Shown here one piece after another: positions 44,876 through 54,027 of a stretch of DNA of 64,000 bases. The position numbers and the translations under genes were made by a program. Position 1 is the first letter of the stretch. The number at the start of each line of letters is the position of its first letter. The stretch lies in contig CP046865.1 of assembly GCA_039640505.1 (NCBI GenBank), forward strand, positions 62,001-126,000. Reading direction: 5' to 3'. Origin of the DNA: Rhodobacteraceae bacterium Araon29. GTDB lineage: Bacteria > Pseudomonadota > Alphaproteobacteria > Rhodobacterales > Rhodobacteraceae. The notes below the pieces were generated by a model. The model saw nothing but the letters and a program-made list of their open reading frames with translations. It ran no database searches and was not told the origin of the DNA.

Positions 44876-45280
44876 CTACGCTCCCAAGACTTCTGAGATG
44901 GTTGTTTCGCTGAGCCGTTCAACAAAGCTTTGCTCGATTTCTTCCATCACACTTAAAACGCGGCGCTGCAAAGCATGCTCTACTGAACACGTAGGGGTGT
45001 GATTTTCATTTTCAGTTAAAATAAGGCTTTCACCTAAAGCAAGATACACATCCGCAAGGCTGATGTTCTTGGGATCACGCGCCAGCCGCCAGCCACCTGC
45101 ATGACCTTTTTCTGACGTCAAAAGGCCCGCTTCGCGAAGCCGCCCCAATACGCGGCGCACGACAACCGGGTTCGTGCCTGCATGATCGGCAATCTCGGCA
45201 GATGTGCGCACACGGCCCGGATCTCCGGCCATGTGACTGAGCGTGTGCAGGGCGAGGGATAGGCGGCTGTTGCGCTTCAT
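44876..45280 (-). CDS. Rrf2-family transcriptional regulator
   Basis: Winged-helix regulator of 134 residues (RLSLALHTLSHMAGDP, then IADHAGTNPVVVRRVLGRLREAGLLTSEKGHAGGWRLAR). Only one Cys is present (HTPTCSVEH), so the three-Cys [Fe-S] site of NsrR or IscR is absent and another signal is likely. Divergent from the COG0523 GTPase gene; the 105-bp space contains two copies of one inverted-repeat operator. AGGAGA lies about 10 nt before the ATG. Confidence 0.9.
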   Translation of the reverse strand: MKRNSRLSLALHTLSHMAGDPGRVRTSAEIADHAGTNPVVVRRVLGRLREAGLLTSEKGHAGGWRLARDPKNISLADVYLALGESLILTENENHTPTCSVEHALQRRVLSVMEEIEQSFVERLSETTISEVLGA

Positions 45281-45308
45281 GTGGATTTTTTCTCCTGGCA
45301 GGCATCAC

Positions 45309-45353
45309 ATGTAACAATAGCTGTTGCATTCGTCTAGTAACAGTATAAGTTAC
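45309..45353. promoter_or_regulatory. Two copies of a 21-bp operator between the Rrf2 and COG0523 genes
   Basis: Copy 1 (45309-45329, + strand) is ATGTAACA-5 nt-TGTTGCAT. Copy 2, read on the minus strand across 45335-45355, starts ATGTAAC and continues CTGTT after 5 nt. Both share ATGTAAC-N5-CTGTT. The core of copy 2 on the + strand is GTAAC-7 nt-GTTAC (45337-45353). Candidates for the binder are Rrf2 itself or Zur. Confidence 0.6.
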
Positions 45354-45385
45354 ATGACTTACTAGGCAGCCAATGGAGCTTACCC

Positions 45386-46597
45386 ATGTCAAATACCCGT
45401 CTTCCCGTAACTGTTCTTTCAGGTTTTTTAGGAGCGGGTAAGACCACCCTTTTAAACCGGGTGCTAAATAACCGTGAGGGCCGCAAGGTCGCTGTGATCG
45501 TTAATGATATGTCCGAAGTGAATATTGATGCTGACCTTGTGCGCGCCGATACCGAGCTTAGCCGCACGGATGAAACACTGGTCGAGATGTCAAATGGCTG
45601 CATTTGCTGCACTTTGCGTGATGATTTGCTTGAAGAAGTTCGGCGCCTGGCCGCAGATGGGAGGTTTGATTATCTGTTGATTGAATCGACCGGCATTTCC
45701 GAACCCTTACCGGTGGCTGCAACCTTTGATTTTCGCGATGAAAACGGTGAAAGCCTGTCCGACGTAGCGCGGTTAGACACGATGGTCACGGTTGTGGATG
45801 CCGTAAATCTTCTTAATGACTTTTCATCGCATGACTTTCTCAGTGATCGCGGTGAGACCATGGGTGAAGAAGATGAGCGTACGTTGGTACATTTGTTGAC
45901 CGATCAGATTGAATTCGCTGATGTGGTGATCCTCAACAAGGCGGACGATGCCGGAGAAAGTAAATTGGACGCAGCGCGCAAGGTCATCCGTAGCCTTAAC
46001 GCCGACGCTGAGATCATCGAAACCAACCATTCCTCGGTTGCTGCCGAAAAAATCCTCGACACTGGACTTTTTGATTTTGATCAAGCGCATGAACACCCCA
46101 TGTGGGCCAAAGAGCTTTATGGTTTTGCAGACCATGTTCCCGAGACCGAAGAATATGGCGTTGCCTCATACGTTTATCGGATGCGTCGGCCGTTTGTGCC
46201 TGACCGTATTCTTGAAGTTCTCAATGGTGAACTGCCAGGGGTGATCCGGGCAAAGGGCCATTTCTGGATATCGACACGGCCCGATTGGGTCGCAGAGTTT
46301 TCACTGGCAGGGGCATTATCTAGTATTAAACCGCTTGGCACCTGGTGGGCTTCAGTTCCGGAAGATAAGCGTCCAAACCACGAAAGTGCACAAGCCTATA
46401 TGAAGGCCCATTGGCAAGAACCTTGGGGCGACAGACGACAAGAAATTGTTTTCATCGGCGCTGGGATCGACTGGCCGGCCCTAAAGGCGCGGCTGGACAA
46501 CTGTCTCGTTCCCGCCGTTGCAGCCGCAGGGCCCGACGGCTTGCCAAATTATCCAGACCCATTTCCGATTTGGCGTCGAGCAGAGGATGCTGCATGA
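45386..46597 (+). CDS. zigA: COG0523 (CobW/ZigA-type) GTP-binding metallochaperone
   Basis: P-loop GTPase that delivers or buffers a metal, often zinc, during limitation. 403 residues: Walker [16 protein letters not shown], the conserved metal-binding motif [12 protein letters not shown] (CxCC), Walker [16 protein letters not shown], nucleotide specificity ILNKADDA, and a C-terminal CobW_C domain ([18 protein letters not shown]). Followed by DUF1826 and DUF6525 genes with 4-nt overlaps. DUF1826 neighbours support the ZigA-type zinc annotation, which nevertheless remains an inference. Confidence 0.85.
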   Translation: MSNTRLPVTVLSGFLGAGKTTLLNRVLNNREGRKVAVIVNDMSEVNIDADLVRADTELSRTDETLVEMSNGCICCTLRDDLLEEVRRLAADGRFDYLLIESTGISEPLPVAATFDFRDENGESLSDVARLDTMVTVVDAVNLLNDFSSHDFLSDRGETMGEEDERTLVHLLTDQIEFADVVILNKADDAGESKLDAARKVIRSLNADAEIIETNHSSVAAEKILDTGLFDFDQAHEHPMWAKELYGFADHVPETEEYGVASYVYRMRRPFVPDRILEVLNGELPGVIRAKGHFWISTRPDWVAEFSLAGALSSIKPLGTWWASVPEDKRPNHESAQAYMKAHWQEPWGDRRQEIVFIGAGIDWPALKARLDNCLVPAVAAAGPDGLPNYPDPFPIWRRAEDAA

Positions 46598-47229
46598 CTT
46601 TAGTCCAAAACTCCATAAAGGGCGGGATTATAGACGTAGGAATTGTGGACGACCCGGCGTCTTTAGACCGATTTTTGCGGCCCGAATGCGCCGCTGCGAT
46701 TTGGCGCCGACAAACCCCTAAAAATGTCCAAACTTGGCTGGATGGCTTGGATGCAGAGGTTTTGCCGCGCGGACGGGTCCTTTTACCATTGCAAACAGTC
46801 GCACATACCGTTGGTCATCTTTGCGATATGTCTGGCCTGCCCGCCGGACCAGAGCGTGACTGGCTTCAGCAGGATATTGTATCGCTTGCAACCATGTTTT
46901 CGGGTCTTATGGATGCAAGATTCCTAAGATTGCGGCTGGATGTTGTGACCACAAATGCCTGCCGGAAATTTCACATTGATGCAATTACTTCCCGCTTGGT
47001 TTGCACCTATAAAGGGACCGGGACGCAATACGGCACTTCAACCTACGGCAAAGATCCTAGGCGTGTATTTACGGTTCAAACCGGCTCTCCGATACTTCTC
47101 CGAGGAACACTTTGGCCTGCAAAGCCAAACTCTGGGCTATTGCATCGCTCGCCTCCAATCGAGGGAACAGGTGAAACCCGGCTCGTTTTGGTGCTCGACC
47201 CGGTAGATGATCCTATGGAAGAAGCATGA
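46594..47229 (+). CDS. DUF1826 family protein
   Basis: Conserved protein of unknown function, 211 residues, commonly encoded after COG0523 GTPase genes. It shows [16 protein letters not shown] near the N-terminus and [25 protein letters not shown] with an H-x-D pair in the middle, which recalls a cupin or 2-oxoglutarate-oxygenase metal site, then [15 protein letters not shown] 46594 overlaps the GTPase stop (ATGA); an upstream open frame is an overlap artefact. Its stop overlaps the next gene as well. Confidence 0.87.
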   Translation: MTLVQNSIKGGIIDVGIVDDPASLDRFLRPECAAAIWRRQTPKNVQTWLDGLDAEVLPRGRVLLPLQTVAHTVGHLCDMSGLPAGPERDWLQQDIVSLATMFSGLMDARFLRLRLDVVTTNACRKFHIDAITSRLVCTYKGTGTQYGTSTYGKDPRRVFTVQTGSPILLRGTLWPAKPNSGLLHRSPPIEGTGETRLVLVLDPVDDPMEEA

Positions 47230-47498
47230 GCAGAAATTTGGGTCAGAGCAGCTTGAGACGGAGACGCCGTTCTGACAATCCTATGGTCACGTTTGACGGC
47301 CTACCCGCCCCATTGAGGCAATGGCTTTCTGAGGCGGCCATGCCTTGGTCCCCTGCATCGGCACGGCGAATTTGGTCAAAGTCTTTGGCAAGAGGGCTAT
47401 CACCAGAAGATATACTTTTATCGCTGAGCCAAGCCGAAACTAGAACATTGGCGCGGGATCGACAATCTACCGTTTTCAAGATCAATTCTCAAATTTGA
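47226..47498 (+). CDS. DUF6525 family protein
   Basis: Small basic protein of 90 residues typical of Rhodobacterales: NLGQSSLRRRRRSDNPMVTF followed by GLPAPLRQWLSEAAMPWSPASARRIW and helical ALARGLSPEDILLSLSQAE. Function unknown. The start overlaps the DUF1826 stop by 4 nt, so it belongs to the same transcript as the GTPase. Confidence 0.8.
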   Translation: MSRNLGQSSLRRRRRSDNPMVTFDGLPAPLRQWLSEAAMPWSPASARRIWSKSLARGLSPEDILLSLSQAETRTLARDRQSTVFKINSQI

Positions 47499-47574
47499 AA
47501 GAACCCGCAGTACTCTACCTCCGCCTCCATTGCGACGAAAGGTTATTTTAGAGGAGCAGCTTGCACCGCTTTTC

Positions 47575-48942
47575 TCAAAGTGAAGCGCTTTCCGCATTGG
47601 CCAGCGAGCGGCGATACACCAGCACGAGCCCCACAATCGCCAAGCCTAAAACAGCCGCAGGCAGTATAGTGATTGAGACATGCAGCGCCGAAATGGCCTC
47701 TGGCAGCTGATCAATTTTGCCCTCAGTGGTTTCCTGCCAGCCATAGCTTCCAAGAATAGCCCCCAAAATCAGAGGCGCCAATGCATTTGCGGCCTTTTGA
47801 CCAAAAAGCCATATAGCACTAAACGCGCCTTCGATGGCTTCGCCCGTGGCCTTGCGGGTGACATCCATCAAATCGGGGTACATCGCCCAAGGGATCTGCT
47901 GATAAGCGCCGTTGGTCATGCCAGCCAAAACAAACATTCCGGCCATTGCCGTGACATTCACCGATGGCATCATGGTATAAAGCGCGAAAAGCAAAACGAT
48001 ATAAAGCCCCAAACCCAAAACCAAGGCGCCAAGCTTGCCAAGACGCGCGGAAATCCACACCCAGACCGCTTGGCTTAGGATCGAGCCAAGCACAAAACAA
48101 GCAAACATGAGCGACAGAACCGTCAAAGCATTTGCCGCGCCGGATAGCATCGTATCGCCGCTGTCCATAATCAGGTAGAGCGCCGCAAACGGCAGCCCGG
48201 CCGTGATCAAAGCAATGGCCATGGTCATCACACCATAGAGCACCACTAAAACCATAAAGGGTGCATTGCTAAACACCATATTTGCCATCGTCCAAAAACT
48301 TTGTGTGCTTGGGGTTTGCACCCGTGGGGCTTTACGCGTGGCCCAGATGGATAGCCAAATTGCAAGTATAATGACGGGGGCCACCATGATAGCCGCTTGC
48401 AGATGCCCTTCGCGGGTGCCGCCTGCCAACAGTGGAATAATCGCGCCGCCCAGTAAAATGCCGATACTGGCAAAGGCCATGCGGTATCCGGTCATTGCCG
48501 AGCGTTCTTGCGGGTTTTGCGTGATTTCCCCGGCCATGGCGCCATAGGGAATTGCAACCATCGTAAACCCGACAGTGGCCAGCACGAAAAACGCGGTTAC
48601 CCACAGCAAATTACCAGTTGTTGAAAGCCCCAGTGGAACACCAAAAAGACCGACCGTTCCGCCTGCTAGCACCACGGCCCCAAGCGCCATCCAAGGTGCG
48701 CGCCGTCCCCAGCGTGTTTTGGTGCGATCCGATAGATAGCCAATAAGAGGATCTGTCACCATATCGAAGATCAGCACCAAGGTTGTCACCGCGCCCGCAA
48801 TTTGAACTGGCACCCCAAGATAGGTGGTCAAAAACGCCATCACCAAAAGCTGCTTCACGATCACAAAGACCACGATGCCCATATCGGCAAGGCCCCAGCC
48901 TGCCTTTTGGCCAAACGAAAGCCGAGGTTGCAATTGGGTCAT
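47575..48942 (-). CDS. GPH-family MFS sugar transporter
   Basis: Twelve-helix transporter of the glycoside-pentoside-hexuronide (MelB-like) family, 455 residues. The family signature appears in the first cytoplasmic loop, LIFDMVTDPLIGYLSDRTKTRWGRRAPWM. A second helical bundle begins around residue 230. Likely imports a sugar or glycoside with a cation. ATG 48942 has CAGGAGGA upstream; an earlier in-frame start lies at 48978. No catabolic gene is directly adjacent, so the substrate is open. Confidence 0.88.
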   Translation of the reverse strand: MTQLQPRLSFGQKAGWGLADMGIVVFVIVKQLLVMAFLTTYLGVPVQIAGAVTTLVLIFDMVTDPLIGYLSDRTKTRWGRRAPWMALGAVVLAGGTVGLFGVPLGLSTTGNLLWVTAFFVLATVGFTMVAIPYGAMAGEITQNPQERSAMTGYRMAFASIGILLGGAIIPLLAGGTREGHLQAAIMVAPVIILAIWLSIWATRKAPRVQTPSTQSFWTMANMVFSNAPFMVLVVLYGVMTMAIALITAGLPFAALYLIMDSGDTMLSGAANALTVLSLMFACFVLGSILSQAVWVWISARLGKLGALVLGLGLYIVLLFALYTMMPSVNVTAMAGMFVLAGMTNGAYQQIPWAMYPDLMDVTRKATGEAIEGAFSAIWLFGQKAANALAPLILGAILGSYGWQETTEGKIDQLPEAISALHVSITILPAAVLGLAIVGLVLVYRRSLANAESASL

Positions 48943-49098
48943 CTTGTTCCTCCTGTTATCTTGCTTTGCGGCTTTCACTGACCAAGGTTATGCACCTTAA
49001 GCCGCCGCTCGCTTTTGGAAGGCTGTATCGCATTAACAGCGCCTAAAAGCAAAACTGCATTGCTGGTCCTTCGCAATATGACCAAAGGTAATTTTCTT

Positions 49099-50379
49099 CT
49101 AGCCGGAAAGCTTCTTGGAAAACTCTTGTTCTAATTCGCGCAGCTCTCGAATGACAGCAACAATATCGGATGATTTTTTGATATAAAGCTCAAGTGAGTC
49201 GCTTTGGTGCACCAGACCTGTTTCAAGCTCTTCGTCAATATCTTGTAACGCAATGCCTTTATAAACGGGGACTGGTTTAGAAAAGCCTTTGATGTTGAAG
49301 TCATCAAAAAATTCGCTCTTCACCTTATCGCTTAATATATTCGCTGTGGCTTGGGTCATTAAAACTCCGCCTAAAGGACAAATGGCTTCGAGCCGCGCTG
49401 CCATATTAACCGGACTGCCAAGTGCTGTGTAATCAAGACGTTGGTTTGAGCCAAAATTACCAACCGTGCAATATCCTGTGGCAATTCCCATTCTTACATT
49501 CAATCCGCCTGGAATACCCTTTTTGGACTGCCAAACCCGGCTTATGGATTTAATTTTTTCCTGCATTTCGAAAGCCATTTTCAAACAACGTAATGCGTCC
49601 ACTTCTTCACCACTGCTATCGGGATCGCCAAAGAACACCATAATCGCATCGCCAATGAATTTATCTATGGTGCCGCCATTGTTAATTGCAATCTCGGTCA
49701 TATCGGAAAGATAAGTATTGATTAATTCAGCCAGTCGTTCTGGTTCAAGCGTATCAGATAAATCCGTAAAGCTTGCGATATCTGAGAAAAACACAGTCAA
49801 GTTTTTCCGTTTATAAGTTTGGCCATCAATGATTTTATCGGAAAAGATGCTTTGATACACTTGCGGTGACAGGTATTTGGCCAGCCGGTTGGCGATGGTT
49901 TCCAGCTTTTCGCTTTTTTCGGTAAGAAGAGTGTTTGATTCTTTGTTTTCTTCCAAAAGCTGTTGATTTTGCGCATGAAGTTCATACTCGGCGGTTCGAT
50001 CGATCAGCTGGCCTTGTACCCCGTTTAAATAGGAAAAGGTTTCATTTTTGGTATATGTCGACAGCAGCGAATATGTTTTCATCTTACCTTGGACTGTGAT
50101 TTTTAGATCGGGAATTTGAACCCGATTTTCTTTGGTCAAGGTTCTGCTAAACTCATCAACGCGTTCTTGTGGAAGTCCAAGCTTATCCAAAAGGAAAAGC
50201 ATGTTTAATCCTTCAAACTTTTTAATACTTGGAAACAAAGCTTGGAAGTTTCTATTCGCGCGTATTATGTTTAAATCGCGATCTGCAAAATAAGCGGCGG
50301 TAATTGAATTTTCAAAATTGAAAAAGCTAACTTCAAAAACAGCTTCGTTTTGAAGCATATCCTGCAATTTAAGTGTCAT
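49099..50379 (-). CDS. Class III adenylate/guanylate cyclase with PAS-like N-terminus
   Basis: Cytosolic nucleotidyl cyclase, 426 residues. Residues ~15-130 look PAS-like (ADRDLNIIRANRNFQALFPS); a coiled coil (~130-175, rich in Glu, Lys and Leu) leads to the catalytic domain. Metal-binding Asp are in VFFSDIASFTDLSD and IDKFIGDAIMVFFG; the Lys there and the Thr of DYTALGSPVNMAARLE are the substrate-selecting pair of IIIb-type adenylyl cyclases, and the transition-state Asn and Arg are present. Divergent from an MBL hydrolase and a cNBD gene, which points to cAMP-type signalling. Confidence 0.92.
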   Translation of the reverse strand: MTLKLQDMLQNEAVFEVSFFNFENSITAAYFADRDLNIIRANRNFQALFPSIKKFEGLNMLFLLDKLGLPQERVDEFSRTLTKENRVQIPDLKITVQGKMKTYSLLSTYTKNETFSYLNGVQGQLIDRTAEYELHAQNQQLLEENKESNTLLTEKSEKLETIANRLAKYLSPQVYQSIFSDKIIDGQTYKRKNLTVFFSDIASFTDLSDTLEPERLAELINTYLSDMTEIAINNGGTIDKFIGDAIMVFFGDPDSSGEEVDALRCLKMAFEMQEKIKSISRVWQSKKGIPGGLNVRMGIATGYCTVGNFGSNQRLDYTALGSPVNMAARLEAICPLGGVLMTQATANILSDKVKSEFFDDFNIKGFSKPVPVYKGIALQDIDEELETGLVHQSDSLELYIKKSSDIVAVIRELRELEQEFSKKLSG

Positions 50380-50609
50380 TTAATACCACCTTTTAAACTC
50401 CAAAATATTTACCAGACGCAGGTTTTAAAACCCAGAAAATACTCTGAATTACTTTAAACCCACCCACAAACTTAATCTAGTATTCAAGCTAATCAAATCC
50501 CTATGACGACCGTATAAACAGCTTGAATGACAAGTTAAAAAGAAAAAGATCAACATTTTGATCCAAATGTGGCATAGAGAGACCACTGGCAATAAAGATT
50601 GGACAGAGT

Positions 50610-51395
50610 TTGCTTATAAGAATGCACGGCACGCGGGGGTCGATCCCGCAACCTTCGCAGACGGAAAAATACGGCGGCAATACGTCGTGTTATGAAGTTT
50701 TATTGGACGGTTTTCAGATTGTTTTTGACACAGGAACTGGTTTCCAAAATGTAAAACTGGATCTGGAAAGAGAATCTTTTGTTCTTTACAGTCATTTTCA
50801 TCATGATCACCTTCAAGGGCTACCATTTAACTCAAGCGTGTTTTCGCATAATGAACCCATCTATCTGTCCAGTGCGTTGGTGAACCGCAATGTTTTGCGT
50901 AATATGATCCAGACATATTTTTCAGGCGGTTATTTTCCTGTCGATATCGTCACGGTTCTCAAGCAATTGAAGTTCATGAACGTGTCGACAATTCAACGAA
51001 AACTTGCCCCCGAAATCGAACTTGATGTGATAGAGCTTAATCACCCCGGGGGAAGCATGGGCTATTCGCTCAAAACGAAAAATGGTAAGTTTTCATACCT
51101 TTTGGATAATGAATATCAAGAGAGCCAGTTAGAGCCTTTGCTCGACTTTGTAAAAGGCTCTGATCTTGTTATTTGGGATGGAATGTTTACTGAAGAAGAG
51201 CTCAAAACCAAAGTCGGCTGGGGCCATTCATCCATTGAGCAAGCCTGCACATTTGCAGATGCTGCAGATATTGGGCACCTGTCAATAAGCCACCATAATC
51301 CGCCGAGAAGCGATGCTGAGTTTGACAGTATTGCAGCTACACTTTCCTCATCAAAAGTCAGCTTTGCGATCCAAGGCAATGAGGTCCGCATTTGA
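50610..51395 (+). CDS. MBL-fold metallo-hydrolase, possible cyclic nucleotide phosphodiesterase
   Basis: A 261-residue metallo-beta-lactamase-fold enzyme. It starts IRMHGTRGSIPQPSQTEKYGGNTSC, the RNase Z/PhnP-like subgroup. The metal site is HFHHDH (62-67), then LDNEYQ, WDGMFTEEE and GHSSIEQA, with a late HHN. Some members hydrolyse cyclic nucleotides; the next gene is a free cyclic-nucleotide-binding domain and the divergent gene a cyclase, so a phosphodiesterase role is inferred. The TTG start at 50610 gives the normal first strand; ATG 50622 is an alternative. Confidence 0.82.
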   Translation: MLIRMHGTRGSIPQPSQTEKYGGNTSCYEVLLDGFQIVFDTGTGFQNVKLDLERESFVLYSHFHHDHLQGLPFNSSVFSHNEPIYLSSALVNRNVLRNMIQTYFSGGYFPVDIVTVLKQLKFMNVSTIQRKLAPEIELDVIELNHPGGSMGYSLKTKNGKFSYLLDNEYQESQLEPLLDFVKGSDLVIWDGMFTEEELKTKVGWGHSSIEQACTFADAADIGHLSISHHNPPRSDAEFDSIAATLSSSKVSFAIQGNEVRI

Positions 51396-51396
51396 A

Positions 51397-51738
51397 ATGA
51401 AAAGACTAAATTTAGAGCCCAATAAGTTTATTTTTCGAAAGGGCGATGCGGCAAACGGCGTTTATTTGGTTATCTCGGGTCAAGTGGGAATTTTCCTGCC
51501 CAGCAATGCCACAAAAGAGCCTGATTTTCTTGTTCGGGAAAACGAGTTATTCGGCGAAATGGGCGTTGTAAGCGAGCAATCCAGAATGGCGAATGCCGCC
51601 ACGGTGACCGACTGTGATCTTTTGTTCGTCTCGCGTGATGAATTCGAGAAAATGCTGGACGACTCCCACATTGTAGTGAAGGGCATTCTGCGCATTCTAT
51701 CAGAACGCTTAAGAACGGCGCAGATGCCGAAAAAGTAA
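51397..51738 (+). CDS. Stand-alone cyclic-nucleotide-binding domain protein
   Basis: A 113-residue protein that is almost only a CNB fold: RLNLEPNKFIFRKGDAANGVYLVISGQVGIFL, the phosphate-binding cassette ENELFGEMGVVSEQSRMANAATVTD (with Gly-Glu and Arg), and a C-terminal helix SERLRTAQM. There is no DNA-binding or effector domain. ATG 51397 is one base after the MBL gene stop, so the two are co-transcribed. It could be a sensor, a sink for the cyclase product, or a subunit of the MBL enzyme. Confidence 0.88.
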   Translation: MKRLNLEPNKFIFRKGDAANGVYLVISGQVGIFLPSNATKEPDFLVRENELFGEMGVVSEQSRMANAATVTDCDLLFVSRDEFEKMLDDSHIVVKGILRILSERLRTAQMPKK

Positions 51739-51749
51739 TCGAGCTAGAG

Positions 51750-52652
51750 CTAACGCGGCACTTTGACCGCTGGAACTATCTTTAGATACTGCGCAATGGC
51801 GTTACGGTCTTCTGGCGTTAATTGGGCTAGGTTTTCGACCACCAAAGCCATATGTCCGCCGACCATATCAAACTCGGGTGTGAATCCTGACAGCAGATAC
51901 TCGGATATTTCTTCGGTGCTCCAATCCAGTGATGCGGGTGTGATATTCGGTATCCGGCCCGTGCCTGCTGGGTTTTTTGCCCCTGCAAGCCATTTTGCAT
52001 GTTTAAGCCCGCCCAGCGCGTTTCGCGGCGTATGGCATTCGCCGCAATGGCCGAGCGCCTCTACCAAGTAGCGACCTTTTTGTTCAATCGGGTTTAGATC
52101 GCCCATTATAGCCCAATTACGCGCCATAAACATCCGCTTCCAAAGACCTAAATTTCGGCGGATACCCAATATTAACGGCAGATCATGCGATATGTTTTTG
52201 GTGTCAGCAGTTGGCAAGCTCTGCCAATATGCCCACAAATCGACAATATCCTGATCACGCATATGTTGGTAGGCTGCATAAGGAAAAACAGGAAAATAAT
52301 GGGTGCCGTCGGGGGACACCCCTTGGCGCACAGCGCGTTCAAAGTCTGTCAAAGACCAGCCACCAATGCCGTAATTGACTGACATGGAAATATTTGGTGC
52401 ATAAAACTTGCCAAATGGGGTTTTAAATTGTTGTCCACCAGACAGAGCTAACTTTTCGTCTTGGCTCGCATTGGGGGCAGCGTGGCAGCTGCCGCAACCG
52501 GCGGCTAAATATACAGTCCGCCCGTTATTTGTGTTGGAGGCCAATGCCTCAAGTTGATAGAGTCTAGCTGATCCAGGCGCGGATAAAGCAAGGTATAGCG
52601 CGGTAGAAAATACCGCTATTGCAAGACCCAAATAGGTGATTTTGGCAATCAT
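51750..52652 (-). CDS. Dihaem cytochrome c
   Basis: Exported or membrane-anchored cytochrome of 300 residues with two c-type haem motifs, CGSCH (about residue 51) and CGECH (about residue 176). The first 24 residues form a membrane anchor/signal (ITYLGLAIAVFSTALYLALS). Methionine axial ligands are plausible in each half. It resembles the cytochrome subunit of membrane-bound alcohol/sugar dehydrogenases. ATG 52652 is chosen; a longer frame to 52730 has no signal. Upstream on the same strand is the ROK regulator, 88 nt away. Confidence 0.87.
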   Translation of the reverse strand: MIAKITYLGLAIAVFSTALYLALSAPGSARLYQLEALASNTNNGRTVYLAAGCGSCHAAPNASQDEKLALSGGQQFKTPFGKFYAPNISMSVNYGIGGWSLTDFERAVRQGVSPDGTHYFPVFPYAAYQHMRDQDIVDLWAYWQSLPTADTKNISHDLPLILGIRRNLGLWKRMFMARNWAIMGDLNPIEQKGRYLVEALGHCGECHTPRNALGGLKHAKWLAGAKNPAGTGRIPNITPASLDWSTEEISEYLLSGFTPEFDMVGGHMALVVENLAQLTPEDRNAIAQYLKIVPAVKVPR

Positions 52653-52739
52653 TTCGACTTCAACCCTATGATTTTTATAGAGTAGAATCTTTCTGGGGAT
52701 CAGGCAACATCGCGGTACATTTGCGTCCAAACCCTTTAG

Positions 52740-53957
52740 TTAGGCTGACCGCGCCCTTTCAATCTGCCGCGTCGCTACATATTCGCTATCAAAAGCGGCC
52801 AAGCTTACCATTGCATTGCTGGAAAATACCAAACCGGGTTCGTCTGTTTCCACCGAGATGGTAGGCATATGGCTTACTCGGATGCGCAGGTTTTTTTCGA
52901 AATGGCCGTTGAAATGATCCTTCATAAGATCAAAATAGGCTACTCCGGGGCCAGTGATGGTGATGGCCATCGGTCCATGGATTGTCATCAATCGCGACAG
53001 ACCGATCGCCAGTACATCCGCCGCCTGCCGGAAGGCAAATCTTATGCGCTGATCGCCGGCGCGGGCATCAGCTGCCAATTGGTCCATCTGCTCTTTTGGA
53101 ATAAACTTGGCCGGAATATGATCTGTTGGTGCATCATAGGCAGCGCGCAGAATACCATAAAACCCGGCATAAGACTCGATGCAGCCCAAAGAGCCGCAGC
53201 GGCACAGAGGCCCATCTTCCATATGAACCATATGTCCGAAAGGCGGTGCATGATAGCTAACCTCTTCGCGGCTGGTCCGGCTGGCAATGCCCAACCCGAT
53301 ACTATCGCCCAGCGATAGCACAGCGTGCTGTTTTGCAAACGGGCCTGCTGCCTGCAGTTTTGCATGGGCGGAAAACCCGGTTTGATTATTGATCTTAACC
53401 CGATCAGGCCACTCTTTGAAAAGCTCTGCAAAGTCAATTTGGCTGTCACCAAAAACCGGTGACCAAAGCAGTTTTGTACCGCCGCCGCCAACCAGACCTT
53501 TGGTGGCAATCGAAATATGGGCGATCTCAGATGGATGCAATTCCGAGCGCTCTGCAAGCCGGAATAAATCATGGCGCACCTGATCGCCAAAAGCGGCGGC
53601 GTCTGTTGCGCTGTTCGACCTTGCCACCTGAAACCGATCAAGAAGGACATTGCTATAGCTTATAAGTGAATATTCCACTTCGCTGGATGAGATATGAATA
53701 AAAGCCAATCGTGCGAAACCGGGGTTCAGCGCAAGCAGAACGCGCGGTCTTCCACGCCCTTTCGTAGGGGGCTTTTCTTCTTTGCGAATCGCGCCTTCTT
53801 CAAACAATTCGGTGGTAATGACCGAAACTGTTCCAGAGGCTAGCGTGGAATCTTCGGCGATTTCTGTATGTGAACTTGGCCCAAGACGCCGCAGGCTTTG
53901 CAGCACAAGCGCTCTGTTGTAATGGCGTAAGCCTTCGGTTGTGTTCTTATTTTTCAT
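52740..53957 (-). CDS. xylR: ROK-family repressor, probable XylR of the xylose locus
   Basis: ROK regulator of 405 residues. N-terminal winged helix (RALVLQSLRRLGPSSHTEIAED and GTVSVITTELFEEGAI), followed by a sugar-kinase-like ROK domain. The ROK zinc motif CRCGSLGCIESYAG is intact. Divergent from xylF; similar palindromes occur in front of xylF and xylB. The inducer is most likely xylose or xylulose, but is inferred from context. A start at 53957 (MKNKN) is used; 53975 is possible. Confidence 0.85.
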   Translation of the reverse strand: MKNKNTTEGLRHYNRALVLQSLRRLGPSSHTEIAEDSTLASGTVSVITTELFEEGAIRKEEKPPTKGRGRPRVLLALNPGFARLAFIHISSSEVEYSLISYSNVLLDRFQVARSNSATDAAAFGDQVRHDLFRLAERSELHPSEIAHISIATKGLVGGGGTKLLWSPVFGDSQIDFAELFKEWPDRVKINNQTGFSAHAKLQAAGPFAKQHAVLSLGDSIGLGIASRTSREEVSYHAPPFGHMVHMEDGPLCRCGSLGCIESYAGFYGILRAAYDAPTDHIPAKFIPKEQMDQLAADARAGDQRIRFAFRQAADVLAIGLSRLMTIHGPMAITITGPGVAYFDLMKDHFNGHFEKNLRIRVSHMPTISVETDEPGLVFSSNAMVSLAAFDSEYVATRQIERARSA

Positions 53958-54027
53958 AATATCGCACTTATGCAACTCCTTGTTTTTAACCCTAAACAGT
54001 AATTATTTTTAATCCAGTAAAATTTTT

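Noticed and set aside
46411-46593. N-terminal extension of the DUF1826 gene
   Set aside because: The extension overlaps the 3' end of the GTPase gene and is Arg-rich shadow sequence; ATG 46594 overlaps the GTPase stop in the usual ATGA manner.
49099-51738. Pycsar-type antiphage system
   Set aside because: The cyclase has a PAS-like and coiled-coil front and the receptor has no TIR or transmembrane effector, so the defining effector is missing.
53042-53650. 202-codon open frame inside the ROK regulator
   Set aside because: Same strand but another frame, entirely within an intact ROK gene with zinc motif; no own motif.
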